Assembly (NCBI RefSeq): GCF_000429465.1
Contig: NZ_AUBX01000016.1
Coordinates: forward strand, 124,001 to 188,000
DNA from: Algoriphagus vanfongensis DSM 17529
Lineage (GTDB): Bacteria > Bacteroidota > Bacteroidia > Cytophagales > Cyclobacteriaceae
Reading direction: 5' to 3'
Length of the DNA stretch: 64,000 nucleotides
In this document: in pieces, positions 1 to 7,270 of the stretch
How the letters are laid out: every line of letters starts with the position of its first letter
How positions within the stretch are numbered: the stretch's first letter is position 1
Notes under the pieces: generated by a model
Databases searched by the model: none
Told to the model about the DNA's origin: nothing
The model's input: the letters and a program-made list of their open reading frames with translations, nothing else
Made by a program: the position numbers and the translations under genes

Positions 1-2121
1 GAGGATCTGGAAGCAATCGAGGAGTATGCTAAAAAGCTGCAGGCTAAAGGAAAATTCCGGGCAGCAGTATTGGGCGGAGGGCTTCTGGGTTTGGAAGCGG
101 CAAATGCCACCAAGGAGCTCGGTATGCAAACCCAGGTCATCGAATTTGCTCCGAAATTGATGCCTCGGCAGCTAGATCACACTGCGAGCGATCTGCTTCG
201 GGCCAAGATAGAAAGCATGGATATCGAAATCCTTTTGGGCAAAAACTCCAAAGAAATCTTGGGTGAGGAGGAAATGACAGGGATTCTATTTCAGGATGGG
301 TCTGTTTTGGATACTGATATGTTGGTGATTTCAGCGGGGATTCGTCCTCGGGACGAGTTGGCAGTGAAAGCGGGAATCCTCTGCGGAAATCGTGGAGGAG
401 TGGAAGTCAACCGAAAAATGGAAACGTCCGAACCATCCATTTTTGCAATCGGCGAGGTGGCGCTTTATAATCAGATGATCTATGGATTGGTAGCTCCTGG
501 CTATGAAATGGCCGGTGTAGCTGTGGATCAGATCACGGGCGGAGAGAAGCTCATGAGTCCCACTATTGACATGTCTACCAAGCTAAAGCTGGTAGGCACA
601 GAAGTGGCTTCTTTTGGAGATCCTTTTCTGGAAAATGATGAAGTGATCGCCATTCGTTATGAAAACAAACAGAAAGGAATTTATAAAAGGATCAACATCA
701 GCAAGGATGGATCTAGACTATTGGGAGGAATATTAGTTGGAGATGCATCCGACTACAATCAGCTTTTTCAGCTCTATCTCAACGAGATCAAACTTCCAGA
801 AAATGCTGAAGATTTGATTTTGGGAGCTCGTGAAGGAGAAGGAGGTAGCGCTTTGGGTTCTGCTTTGGATCTTCCTGATTCCGCTCAGATTTGTTCCTGT
901 GAGTCTGTGTCCAAGGGAGACATTTGTGGCGCCATTACTTCCGGCAAGTCTAGTTCGCTGAAGGAAGTCATCCAATGTACCAAAGCTTCCAGCTGCTGCG
1001 GAGGGTGCAAGCCGATGGTCACGGAATTAGTCAATGAAACATTAAAGTCCCTAGGCCAGGAAGTGAAAGAGACTATCTGCGAACACTTTGAGTACAGCAG
1101 GCAGGAACTCTATGACTTGGTCAAAATTCATAAAATCTGTACCTATAATGAAGCGCTAGATCAATTGGGGAAAGGGCACGGTTGTGAGGTTTGTAAACCG
1201 GTAATGGCTTCGATATTCGCCAGTATTTTTATGGAAACTGCCAATCGGCAAGTGACGATACAGGATTCCAACGATCGTTTTTTGGCGAATATTCAGAGAA
1301 ATGGAACCTACTCTGTCGTGCCTCGGGTGCCTGGAGGAGAAATCACTCCAGAAAAACTTGTTGTGCTGGGTGAAGTAGCCAAAAAATATGATCTCTATAC
1401 TAAGATTACCGGTGGGCAGCGGATTGATCTCTTTGGAGCTGAGTTGCATCATTTGCCTCTGATCTGGAAAGAACTGATTGATGCGGGTTTCGAAAGTGGC
1501 CATGCATATGGCAAGTCTCTGCGGACAGTCAAAAGCTGTGTAGGTTCCACATGGTGCCGCTATGGCATGCATGACAGTGTGAGTTTTGCGATCCGAATCG
1601 AAGAAAGATATAAAGGACTTAGATCTCCACACAAGCTAAAAGGAGGAGTTTCTGGCTGCATTCGCGAATGCGCAGAGGCAAGAGGAAAGGACTTTGGCAT
1701 CATCGCAGTCGAAGGTGGCTGGAATCTCTATGTCTGTGGGAATGGCGGAGCTAATCCCAAGCATGCCGTCCTATTGGCGTCCCAGCTCGATGATGAAACC
1801 TGTATCAAATACCTAGACCGGTTTCTGATGTATTATATCCGCACGGCGGCTCCCTTGATGCGAACAGCCCCTTGGCTTGAAAAACTGGACGGAGGGCTCG
1901 ACTATCTCAAAAAAGTAGTGATCGAGGATAGCCTTGGTATCGCTGAAGAATTGGAAAGTGAAATGCAAGGCCTCGTGGATCATTATGCCTGCGAGTGGAA
2001 GGAAGCAATAGAAAACCCTGAAATGATGAAGCGTTTCAAACATTTTGTCAATTCGGATGAGTCAGATGATCAATTGGTGTTCGTTCCCATGAGGGAGCAA
2101 AAAATGCCTAAACCTTGGTAA
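1..2121 (+). CDS. nirB: NAD(P)H nitrite reductase large subunit (5' end outside window)
   Basis: Cytoplasmic enzyme that reduces nitrite to ammonium with NAD(P)H. The frame is open from base 1, so the N-terminal FAD half lies outside the window; 706 residues remain. Visible in order: a dinucleotide-binding motif (LGGGLLGLE, about residue 24), a BFD-like [2Fe-2S] region (CSC near residue 298, CCGGC later), a second BFD-like segment (GCEVCKP), a nitrite/sulfite reductase ferredoxin-like domain, and the siroheme/[4Fe-4S] ligands in the arrangement C-x5-C (CVGSTWC) and C-x3-C (CIREC). All catalytic cysteines are present. It runs directly into nirD with a 2-base gap. The FAD/BFD module resembles the C-terminal part of the nitrate reductase at 7271-10801. 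Confidence 0.96.
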   Translation, partial: EDLEAIEEYAKKLQAKGKFRAAVLGGGLLGLEAANATKELGMQTQVIEFAPKLMPRQLDHTASDLLRAKIESMDIEILLGKNSKEILGEEEMTGILFQDGSVLDTDMLVISAGIRPRDELAVKAGILCGNRGGVEVNRKMETSEPSIFAIGEVALYNQMIYGLVAPGYEMAGVAVDQITGGEKLMSPTIDMSTKLKLVGTEVASFGDPFLENDEVIAIRYENKQKGIYKRINISKDGSRLLGGILVGDASDYNQLFQLYLNEIKLPENAEDLILGAREGEGGSALGSALDLPDSAQICSCESVSKGDICGAITSGKSSSLKEVIQCTKASSCCGGCKPMVTELVNETLKSLGQEVKETICEHFEYSRQELYDLVKIHKICTYNEALDQLGKGHGCEVCKPVMASIFASIFMETANRQVTIQDSNDRFLANIQRNGTYSVVPRVPGGEITPEKLVVLGEVAKKYDLYTKITGGQRIDLFGAELHHLPLIWKELIDAGFESGHAYGKSLRTVKSCVGSTWCRYGMHDSVSFAIRIEERYKGLRSPHKLKGGVSGCIRECAEARGKDFGIIAVEGGWNLYVCGNGGANPKHAVLLASQLDDETCIKYLDRFLMYYIRTAAPLMRTAPWLEKLDGGLDYLKKVVIEDSLGIAEELESEMQGLVDHYACEWKEAIENPEMMKRFKHFVNSDESDDQLVFVPMREQKMPKPW

Positions 2122-2123
2122 AT

Positions 2124-2501
2124 ATGGAAGAGCTATTGAAAACCTATCAAACCGTTTCTGACCATCAAGTCCTTCATTGGATCTGTGTAGGCGGAGTCAG
2201 TGATTTTCCGGAAAATGCCGGAGGGTGTGTCAAATACAAGTCAAAGCAAGTGGCGGTGTTTCACTTTGAGCGGACCCAAAGCTGGTACGCTTGTCAAAAT
2301 CTCTGTCCACACAAGATGGAAATGGTGCTATCTCGTGGGATGACCGGAGATGCAGCTGGTATCCCAAAAGTAGCTTGTCCCCTTCATAAGAAAACTTTTT
2401 CTCTGCAAGATGGCAAAAGTCTGAGCGGAGACGAACTTCAAATCGCCACCTACCCTGTCCGAATAGAAAATGGAAATGTATATATTGGTTTTGCAGATTA
2501 A
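2124..2501 (+). CDS. nirD: Nitrite reductase small subunit, Rieske type
   Basis: Small subunit of the assimilatory nitrite reductase, 125 aa. The protein is a Rieske-fold domain with both ligand pairs intact: CPH (C-x-H) and, further on, CPLH (C-x2-H). Many NirD proteins have lost these cysteines, so this one probably still carries a [2Fe-2S] cluster (inference). I chose the ATG at 2124, which gives a 2-base gap to nirB. A TTG at 2115 would overlap nirB and adds only three residues. No clear ribosome binding site is visible, as is common in Bacteroidota. Confidence 0.93.
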   Translation: MEELLKTYQTVSDHQVLHWICVGGVSDFPENAGGCVKYKSKQVAVFHFERTQSWYACQNLCPHKMEMVLSRGMTGDAAGIPKVACPLHKKTFSLQDGKSLSGDELQIATYPVRIENGNVYIGFAD

Positions 2502-2512
2502 GCCAATATCCC

Positions 2513-3094
2513 ATGACATTATTTGAAAAAGCCATCTCCAAAATAGATGAAGTAAACGCTCAGGATCCTCATAGCGAGGATTTTGAGGGGAAAACTTTTC
2601 CTAAAGAATTGCTCTATTCACAGCGAATGAGTGAAAAATTGCAGCAGTTTGCACCGGAAGCTCCGGACTATCTGCACATCGCTGCCCGAGCTCAGCATAT
2701 CGGTAGATGGAGAATCCCCAGAAGTGAATATCCGATGGATCGTGTCGGCTATCTCAGGTGGAGAGAAGAATTGAAAAAAATGCATGCGGCTATGACTACT
2801 CAGATTCTCGCAGAGTTGGGATTTGATGAGGAGAAGATTGCACGGGTCAGTCATCTCATTCGCAAAAAACAACTCAAAAGTGATGAGGAAACCCAACTGC
2901 TGGAAGATGTCATCTGTCTTGTGTTTTTGGAGTATTATTTCGAAGATTTCGCAGCAAAGCATGCAGATGAAAAAATCATAGATATCGTCAGAAAAACCTG
3001 GGCAAAAATGTCCGAATCCGGCAAGAATGCCGCATTGAAACTACCCTTAAGTTCATCCAGTCTCCAGCTGATCCAGCAGGCAGTATCCGATTAA
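2513..3094 (+). CDS. DUF4202 family protein
   Basis: A 193-residue soluble protein that I assign to the DUF4202 family from its overall pattern (RAQHIGRWRIPR around residue 59, then a run of Trp/Arg/His-rich helices and VFLEYYFEDF). The His/Asp placement recalls HD-type all-helical hydrolase folds, but I cannot show a complete HD metal site. No signal peptide or membrane helix is seen. It sits 11 bases after nirD and one base before the NarX-like kinase, so it is almost certainly co-transcribed with nitrite reductase. Its function in nitrogen assimilation is unknown. Confidence 0.8.
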   Translation: MTLFEKAISKIDEVNAQDPHSEDFEGKTFPKELLYSQRMSEKLQQFAPEAPDYLHIAARAQHIGRWRIPRSEYPMDRVGYLRWREELKKMHAAMTTQILAELGFDEEKIARVSHLIRKKQLKSDEETQLLEDVICLVFLEYYFEDFAAKHADEKIIDIVRKTWAKMSESGKNAALKLPLSSSSLQLIQQAVSD

Positions 3095-3095
3095 A

Positions 3096-4901
3096 ATGGC
3101 CCCCAACCAGTCCTTAGATCAAGAAACATTCTCTCGTCTCCGTCGCCTCTATTTGATAGCATTGGGGGCGATAGCTTTGACTGTTTTGATCAGTCAGGCA
3201 TTGATTCAGGGCTTTTTGTCGAGTCAGAAAGATGACAGCAAGTTGATCAATATCGCAGGGCGACAAAGGATGCTCAGTCAAAAACTCGGCAAAGAAATTC
3301 TGTTATTGACTTTGGAGAGTGAAGGAGACTATGCCGCTCAGCTCATCGATAGCATCGCCATGACCCAGCAGGCATGGAAGGAAGCGCATCAGGTTTTGAG
3401 ATTCGGGGATGAGTCGTTGGCGATAGACGCCGAGAAAAGTGCGGAATTGGAGCGGCAGTTTGAAGAGATTCAGCCTGTCTTTGATCAGGTCAATGCTTCG
3501 GCTGATATCATCAAGCACCTTCTTCAGTCAGACGGGGTGGATGCAGTAGGCTTACAGGAAGAGTTGAAGCGATTTCAGCAAGGAATCACTTATTTTTTGC
3601 CACAAATGGATGCTATCGTCAATCAATATGATAAAGAGGCGAAGGCGAAAGTTTCACAGTTGACACGGGTGGAGGTCATCTTGACAGTGATCACCTTGGT
3701 GATTTTGCTATGTGAGTTTCTGTTGATTTTTTGGCCATCTGCCAGAGCGATGAAAGCAAGTATCCGTCAGTTGATTTTGGCCGAAGAAAAAGCGATCAAA
3801 ATGGCGAAGGATGCAGATGAGCTTTCGCAGGTCAAAGAAAAATCGGTTCGTGAGCTGAGGGCCTTGAGTCATGCGATGGATCAGGTGCTGCTTTTTGCCA
3901 GAATCAGTCCTGAAGGCTATATCAATCACATGGGAGACCAGTTTCGCAAACTATTGAAGGTCCCGTATTTTAATCCCAATGCGAAGTTTTCTGAGGTTAT
4001 TTCCATTCATGAAAACGAACGGCTAAGCATGGATCGTCTTATCTCAGAGCATCAAAAGTCAGGCTGGCAAGGCGAAGTCAAGGCTTCAGACACAAAAGGA
4101 GAGGAGATTTGGCTGGATTTCACCTTGTTGCCCTTTCACTCCGGAGAGGATAAGTCTGAACTGATCATCGTCTGTCTGGATATCACCAAGCGCAAGGAGG
4201 TCATGCTGGAGGTGGAGCGATTGACCAAGGAGAGTTTTGAGGAGAAAATGCTCCAGCAAAAGATTCTGAGCCGAAAGATCATCGAAAATCAAGAAAATGA
4301 GCAAAATCGAATAGCCAAGGATATTCATGATGGCATCGGTCAGATGCTGACAGGGATGAAATATTTACTTGAGAGCGTGGAGTTGGAAGATCCAGTCAAG
4401 GCAGGTGAAAAATTGGAAAAACTTAAAGTCCAGACAGCCAATATCATCAAAGGGGTCCGAACGGCCACCTTCAATCTTACTCCTCCCGAATTGAGTGATT
4501 ATGGGCTAGTGCCCGCACTCACGGAGCTGACACAGGAGTTGAGCAAGTTGACTGATAAAGAGATCGTCTTGTTCAACAAAACAGATTTCAGTCAGCGCTT
4601 AGATTCCTTGGTAGAGATCAATTGCTATCGGATCACGCAAGAGGCTATCAACAATGCTATCAAATATGCGGACAGTTCGCACATCATCGTGACGATGTCT
4701 CATAGCGAATCCTTGCTCAGCATCATTGTAGATGACAATGGAAAGGGTTTTGATCCGGACAAAGTCAAGCCTAAGCCGGATAAAGATGGGGGCATGGGCT
4801 TGACATTTATGCAGGAGCGAATTACTTATATCAATGGACGACTTTTTATCAACTCTTCACCCAACGAAGGAACACGTGTCACAATTAATGTTCCTATCTA
4901 A
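3096..4901 (+). CDS. NarX/NarQ-like sensor histidine kinase with PilJ-type sensor
   Basis: Inner-membrane sensor kinase, 601 aa. TM1 is about residues 17-40. A periplasmic PilJ/NarX-type domain follows, with a P-box-like motif (INIAGRQRMLSQKLGKE, from about residue 51). TM2 is about 192-215, then a PAS-like domain (about 255-365) ending in DITKRKE. A HisKA_3 dimerisation domain has phosphoacceptor His411 (KDIHDG), and the C-terminal HATPase has DDNGKGFD and a GGMGL G-box. In NarX the P-box binds nitrate/nitrite, and the operon position supports the same ligand here (inference). The ATG lies one base after the DUF4202 stop. The partner is the response regulator 58 bases downstream. Confidence 0.9.
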   Translation: MAPNQSLDQETFSRLRRLYLIALGAIALTVLISQALIQGFLSSQKDDSKLINIAGRQRMLSQKLGKEILLLTLESEGDYAAQLIDSIAMTQQAWKEAHQVLRFGDESLAIDAEKSAELERQFEEIQPVFDQVNASADIIKHLLQSDGVDAVGLQEELKRFQQGITYFLPQMDAIVNQYDKEAKAKVSQLTRVEVILTVITLVILLCEFLLIFWPSARAMKASIRQLILAEEKAIKMAKDADELSQVKEKSVRELRALSHAMDQVLLFARISPEGYINHMGDQFRKLLKVPYFNPNAKFSEVISIHENERLSMDRLISEHQKSGWQGEVKASDTKGEEIWLDFTLLPFHSGEDKSELIIVCLDITKRKEVMLEVERLTKESFEEKMLQQKILSRKIIENQENEQNRIAKDIHDGIGQMLTGMKYLLESVELEDPVKAGEKLEKLKVQTANIIKGVRTATFNLTPPELSDYGLVPALTELTQELSKLTDKEIVLFNKTDFSQRLDSLVEINCYRITQEAINNAIKYADSSHIIVTMSHSESLLSIIVDDNGKGFDPDKVKPKPDKDGGMGLTFMQERITYINGRLFINSSPNEGTRVTINVPI

Positions 4902-4923
4902 GGGCTATCTAGGTAGAATTAAG

Positions 4924-4931
4924 TAGATTTG
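4924..4931 (+). promoter_or_regulatory. Possible -7 element before the NarL-like regulator
   Basis: TAGATTTG is a perfect match to the Bacteroidota -7 consensus TAnnTTTG, 29 bases before the response-regulator ATG. No TTTG-like -33 element is seen about 20 bases upstream, so this would be a weak or activator-dependent internal promoter. Confidence 0.3.
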
Positions 4932-4959
4932 CTTACGTAACTATTGAATCAAGTAATCC

Positions 4960-5622
4960 ATGAATCCTACCCAAATAATCCTTGCAGATGATCATGAGCT
5001 AGTCCGAGATGGCATCAAGTCACTGCTCGAAAATGAATCTGATTTTTTAGTCATCGATGAGGCTTCAGATGGTCAAGAGGCAGTAGATATTGTGTCCAAA
5101 AAGCAGCCCGATTTGCTTATTGTAGATATCCGTATGCCCAAAATGAACGGGATAGAAGTCGTCAAAGTCTTGTCAAAGGATTTTCCCTCGGTGAAAAAGC
5201 TGGTGCTTTCAATGCATGATTCGGAAGAATACGTAGTACAGTCCATTGAGGCGGGTGCAGATGGGTATTTGCTGAAGGGTTCGTCCAAATCGGAATTTTT
5301 GAAAGCTCTTAAATCGATCTCGGAAGGAGGAAAGTATTTTACAGGGGATGTGTCTGCATACATCATCAATAATTTTGTGGGTGGAGTTTCCAAAAAAGCA
5401 TCCAAACCAACTGCTGACTCTGAGGAATTGGCCAATTTGACCAATCGGGAGAAGCAGATTCTGGACTTGATCCTGCGTGGATTGGGGAATCATGAGATCG
5501 CCGAGGAGTTGGCGATCAGTAGAAGGACTGCGGAGGTGCATCGCTTTAATCTCATGAAAAAACTACAGGTCAAAAACCTGACGGAATTGACCAACAAGGC
5601 GAAAGAACTAAGTCTAATCTAA
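4960..5622 (+). CDS. NarL/FixJ-family response regulator
   Basis: DNA-binding response regulator, 220 aa. The N-terminal receiver has acidic residues DDHE and phosphoacceptor Asp56 (IVDIRMP), with the usual Ser/Lys switch residues (SMHD, LLKG). The C-terminal LuxR-type helix-turn-helix is about residues 155-215 (LTNREKQILDLI, ISRRTAEVHRFNLMKKL). It follows the NarX-like kinase, so the pair is a cognate two-component system. Half-sites TACTTAT, which fit the E. coli NarL heptamer TACYYMT, lie in front of the transporter and porin genes of this island. That makes them plausible targets of this regulator (inference). A strong terminator follows. Confidence 0.92.
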   Translation: MNPTQIILADDHELVRDGIKSLLENESDFLVIDEASDGQEAVDIVSKKQPDLLIVDIRMPKMNGIEVVKVLSKDFPSVKKLVLSMHDSEEYVVQSIEAGADGYLLKGSSKSEFLKALKSISEGGKYFTGDVSAYIINNFVGGVSKKASKPTADSEELANLTNREKQILDLILRGLGNHEIAEELAISRRTAEVHRFNLMKKLQVKNLTELTNKAKELSLI

Positions 5623-5636
5623 GTATATACGTATTC

Positions 5637-5670
5637 AAAAGCTTTGAAATTCCTGTTTCAAAGCTTTTTT
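5637..5670 (+). terminator. Rho-independent terminator after the NarL-like gene
   Basis: Perfect 13-bp inverted repeat AAAAGCTTTGAAA / TTTCAAAGCTTTT with a 6-base loop (TTCCTG), followed by a T-rich tract. It closes the nirB-nirD-DUF4202-kinase-regulator operon. Confidence 0.9.
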
Positions 5671-5702
5671 TGATTTTTTTATAAAATTTATATACGTATA
5701 TA

Positions 5703-5734
5703 TTGACTTAAATAAGTATAAATACTTACTTTTA
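5703..5734 (+). promoter_or_regulatory. Nitrate-transporter promoter with palindromic operator
   Basis: TTGA at 5703-5706 and TACTTTTA at 5727-5734 match the Bacteroidota -33 and -7 elements (7 of 8 for TAnnTTTG) with 20-base spacing. Between them and overlapping the -7 element lies ATAAGTA-taaa-TACTTAC (5712-5729). The operator centre is about 35 bases before the ATG. The same arrangement precedes the porin gene at 12359. A further half-site-like GTAAGTATT touches the ATG (5747-5755). Confidence 0.6.
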
Positions 5735-5755
5735 AAATAATTAATCGTAAGTATT

Positions 5756-7174
5756 ATGGAAGCAACACTCACTAACAAAGCAACCCGTCTCAATCTAAAA
5801 GACATCAAAAGTGTGCCTATCCGGACCTTTTGGATTACTTCATTCGCATTCTTTATCTGTTTCTTCGCCTGGTTTGGGATTGTCCCTTTTATGCCAGACG
5901 TAGTTAGAGATTTGGGACTTAGTCCTTCTCAGAAGTGGAACGCTACCGTCTTAGCAGTGGCGGGTACTGTGTTTGCTCGGTTGTTGATCGGCAAGCTTTG
6001 CGATCGCTATGGTCCTAGAATCTGCTACACTTGGCTACTGACCTTGGGGTCGATTCCGGTGATCTTGAGTGGACTTGTTCAGACACCCTTTCAGTTTTAT
6101 GTTTGTAGATTGCTGACAGGATTTATTGGGGCAAGTTTTGTGATAACGCAGGTGCATACCTCGTTGATGTTTGCCTCTAATGTAGTAGGGACAGCCAATG
6201 CCACATCTGCAGGATGGGGGAATTTAGGTGGAGGAGCCAATAGATTAGGGATGCCGATATTGGCAGCTATTGTGATCAGTTTTGGGATAGCGGAGGGAGA
6301 TGCGTGGCGCTATGCTATGGTGATCGCCGGGATAGTTTGTTTTTTGACAGGTCTGGTTTACTACTTTTTTACGACAGATACTCCGGAAGGAAACTTGAAA
6401 GAGTTGGCAGCTAAAGGAATCAAAGTTTCTAAGAAAAAAGATAAGGTTGGCTTCATGGATTCGATCAAAGACTACCGCGTTTGGTTGTTGTTTATCGTTT
6501 ATGCAGCCTGTTTTGGGATTGAATTGACAGTCTATGGGACGATGGATGATTACCTTCAAAATACCTTTCAGCTGGAGCGAATCACTGCTGGTAATATCGT
6601 GTTGTCATTTGCCCTGATGAATATTTTTGCACGGACTCTGGGAGGTTTTTTTGGGGATAAATTTGGGAAAACAAACGGACTGAAAGGCCGGGTTTATTTC
6701 TTAGCAGCCATTTTGGTGGCAGAGGGGATTATGCTGAGTTTGTTTTCTCTGGCGACAGGCTTGGTGTTTGGGATTTTGCTTTTGGTAGCATTCAGCTTAA
6801 CTGTCCAGATGGCCGAGGGAGCTACTTTCTCTGTTGTTCCTTTTATTAATCGCAAAGCGATCGGATCTATCTCTGGCATAGTGGGAGCTGGTGGCAATTT
6901 TGGAGCATTTATGGCGGCCCTATTTCTCAAGTCCAAGTCCGCTGTAGCCGAAAATTCTGCTTTGATTGCTTCTGAATCTTTGGGTGCGGAGGCTGCGGCT
7001 GCCGCTCAATCTGCCGCCGCCTCGTCGGCAGTGTCCAGTGGATTTCTGGTCATTGGGCTCTTGATTATCCTCGTAGGGGGAGTTACATTGGCTATAAGAT
7101 TCAGTATGGAGGATGAAAAAGAAGCGCAACTGGAGATAGAAAAACTCCAGCCAAAGCTCGTGCCTATCGATTGA
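5756..7174 (+). CDS. narK: NarK-type nitrate/nitrite transporter (MFS, NNP family)
   Basis: Inner-membrane transporter of 472 aa with about 12 hydrophobic helices, typical for the nitrate/nitrite porter family. Family marks are RLLIGKLCDRYGPR in the loop between helices 2 and 3, the glycine-rich signature SAGWGNLGGGANR near residue 150, and a second glycine-rich motif GAGGNFGAF near residue 380. An Ala/Ser-rich loop (about residues 390-425, EAAAAAQSAAASS) before the last helix is unusual and probably flexible. It has its own promoter with the shared island operator and ends at a hairpin before the nitrate reductase gene. Role: cytoplasmic uptake of nitrate for assimilation. Confidence 0.93.
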   Translation: MEATLTNKATRLNLKDIKSVPIRTFWITSFAFFICFFAWFGIVPFMPDVVRDLGLSPSQKWNATVLAVAGTVFARLLIGKLCDRYGPRICYTWLLTLGSIPVILSGLVQTPFQFYVCRLLTGFIGASFVITQVHTSLMFASNVVGTANATSAGWGNLGGGANRLGMPILAAIVISFGIAEGDAWRYAMVIAGIVCFLTGLVYYFFTTDTPEGNLKELAAKGIKVSKKKDKVGFMDSIKDYRVWLLFIVYAACFGIELTVYGTMDDYLQNTFQLERITAGNIVLSFALMNIFARTLGGFFGDKFGKTNGLKGRVYFLAAILVAEGIMLSLFSLATGLVFGILLLVAFSLTVQMAEGATFSVVPFINRKAIGSISGIVGAGGNFGAFMAALFLKSKSAVAENSALIASESLGAEAAAAAQSAAASSAVSSGFLVIGLLIILVGGVTLAIRFSMEDEKEAQLEIEKLQPKLVPID

Positions 7175-7198
7175 CCCTAGCAGCAATAGACCCATTCA

Positions 7199-7234
7199 AG
7201 CTCCACAAATCATCATTCCTGCATTTGTGGAGCT
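7199..7234 (+). terminator. Hairpin between transporter and nitrate reductase genes
   Basis: Perfect 12-bp stem AGCTCCACAAAT / ATTTGTGGAGCT with a 12-base loop, followed by AATTTAATTT rather than a pure T-run. It may be a weak terminator, a processing/stability hairpin, or an attenuator, since the next gene starts only 36 bases on. TTAATTTG at 7238-7245 is a 7-of-8 match to the -7 consensus and could restart transcription. Confidence 0.6.
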
Positions 7235-7270
7235 AATTTAATTTGACAGGACTGCATTCAAACCAAAACT

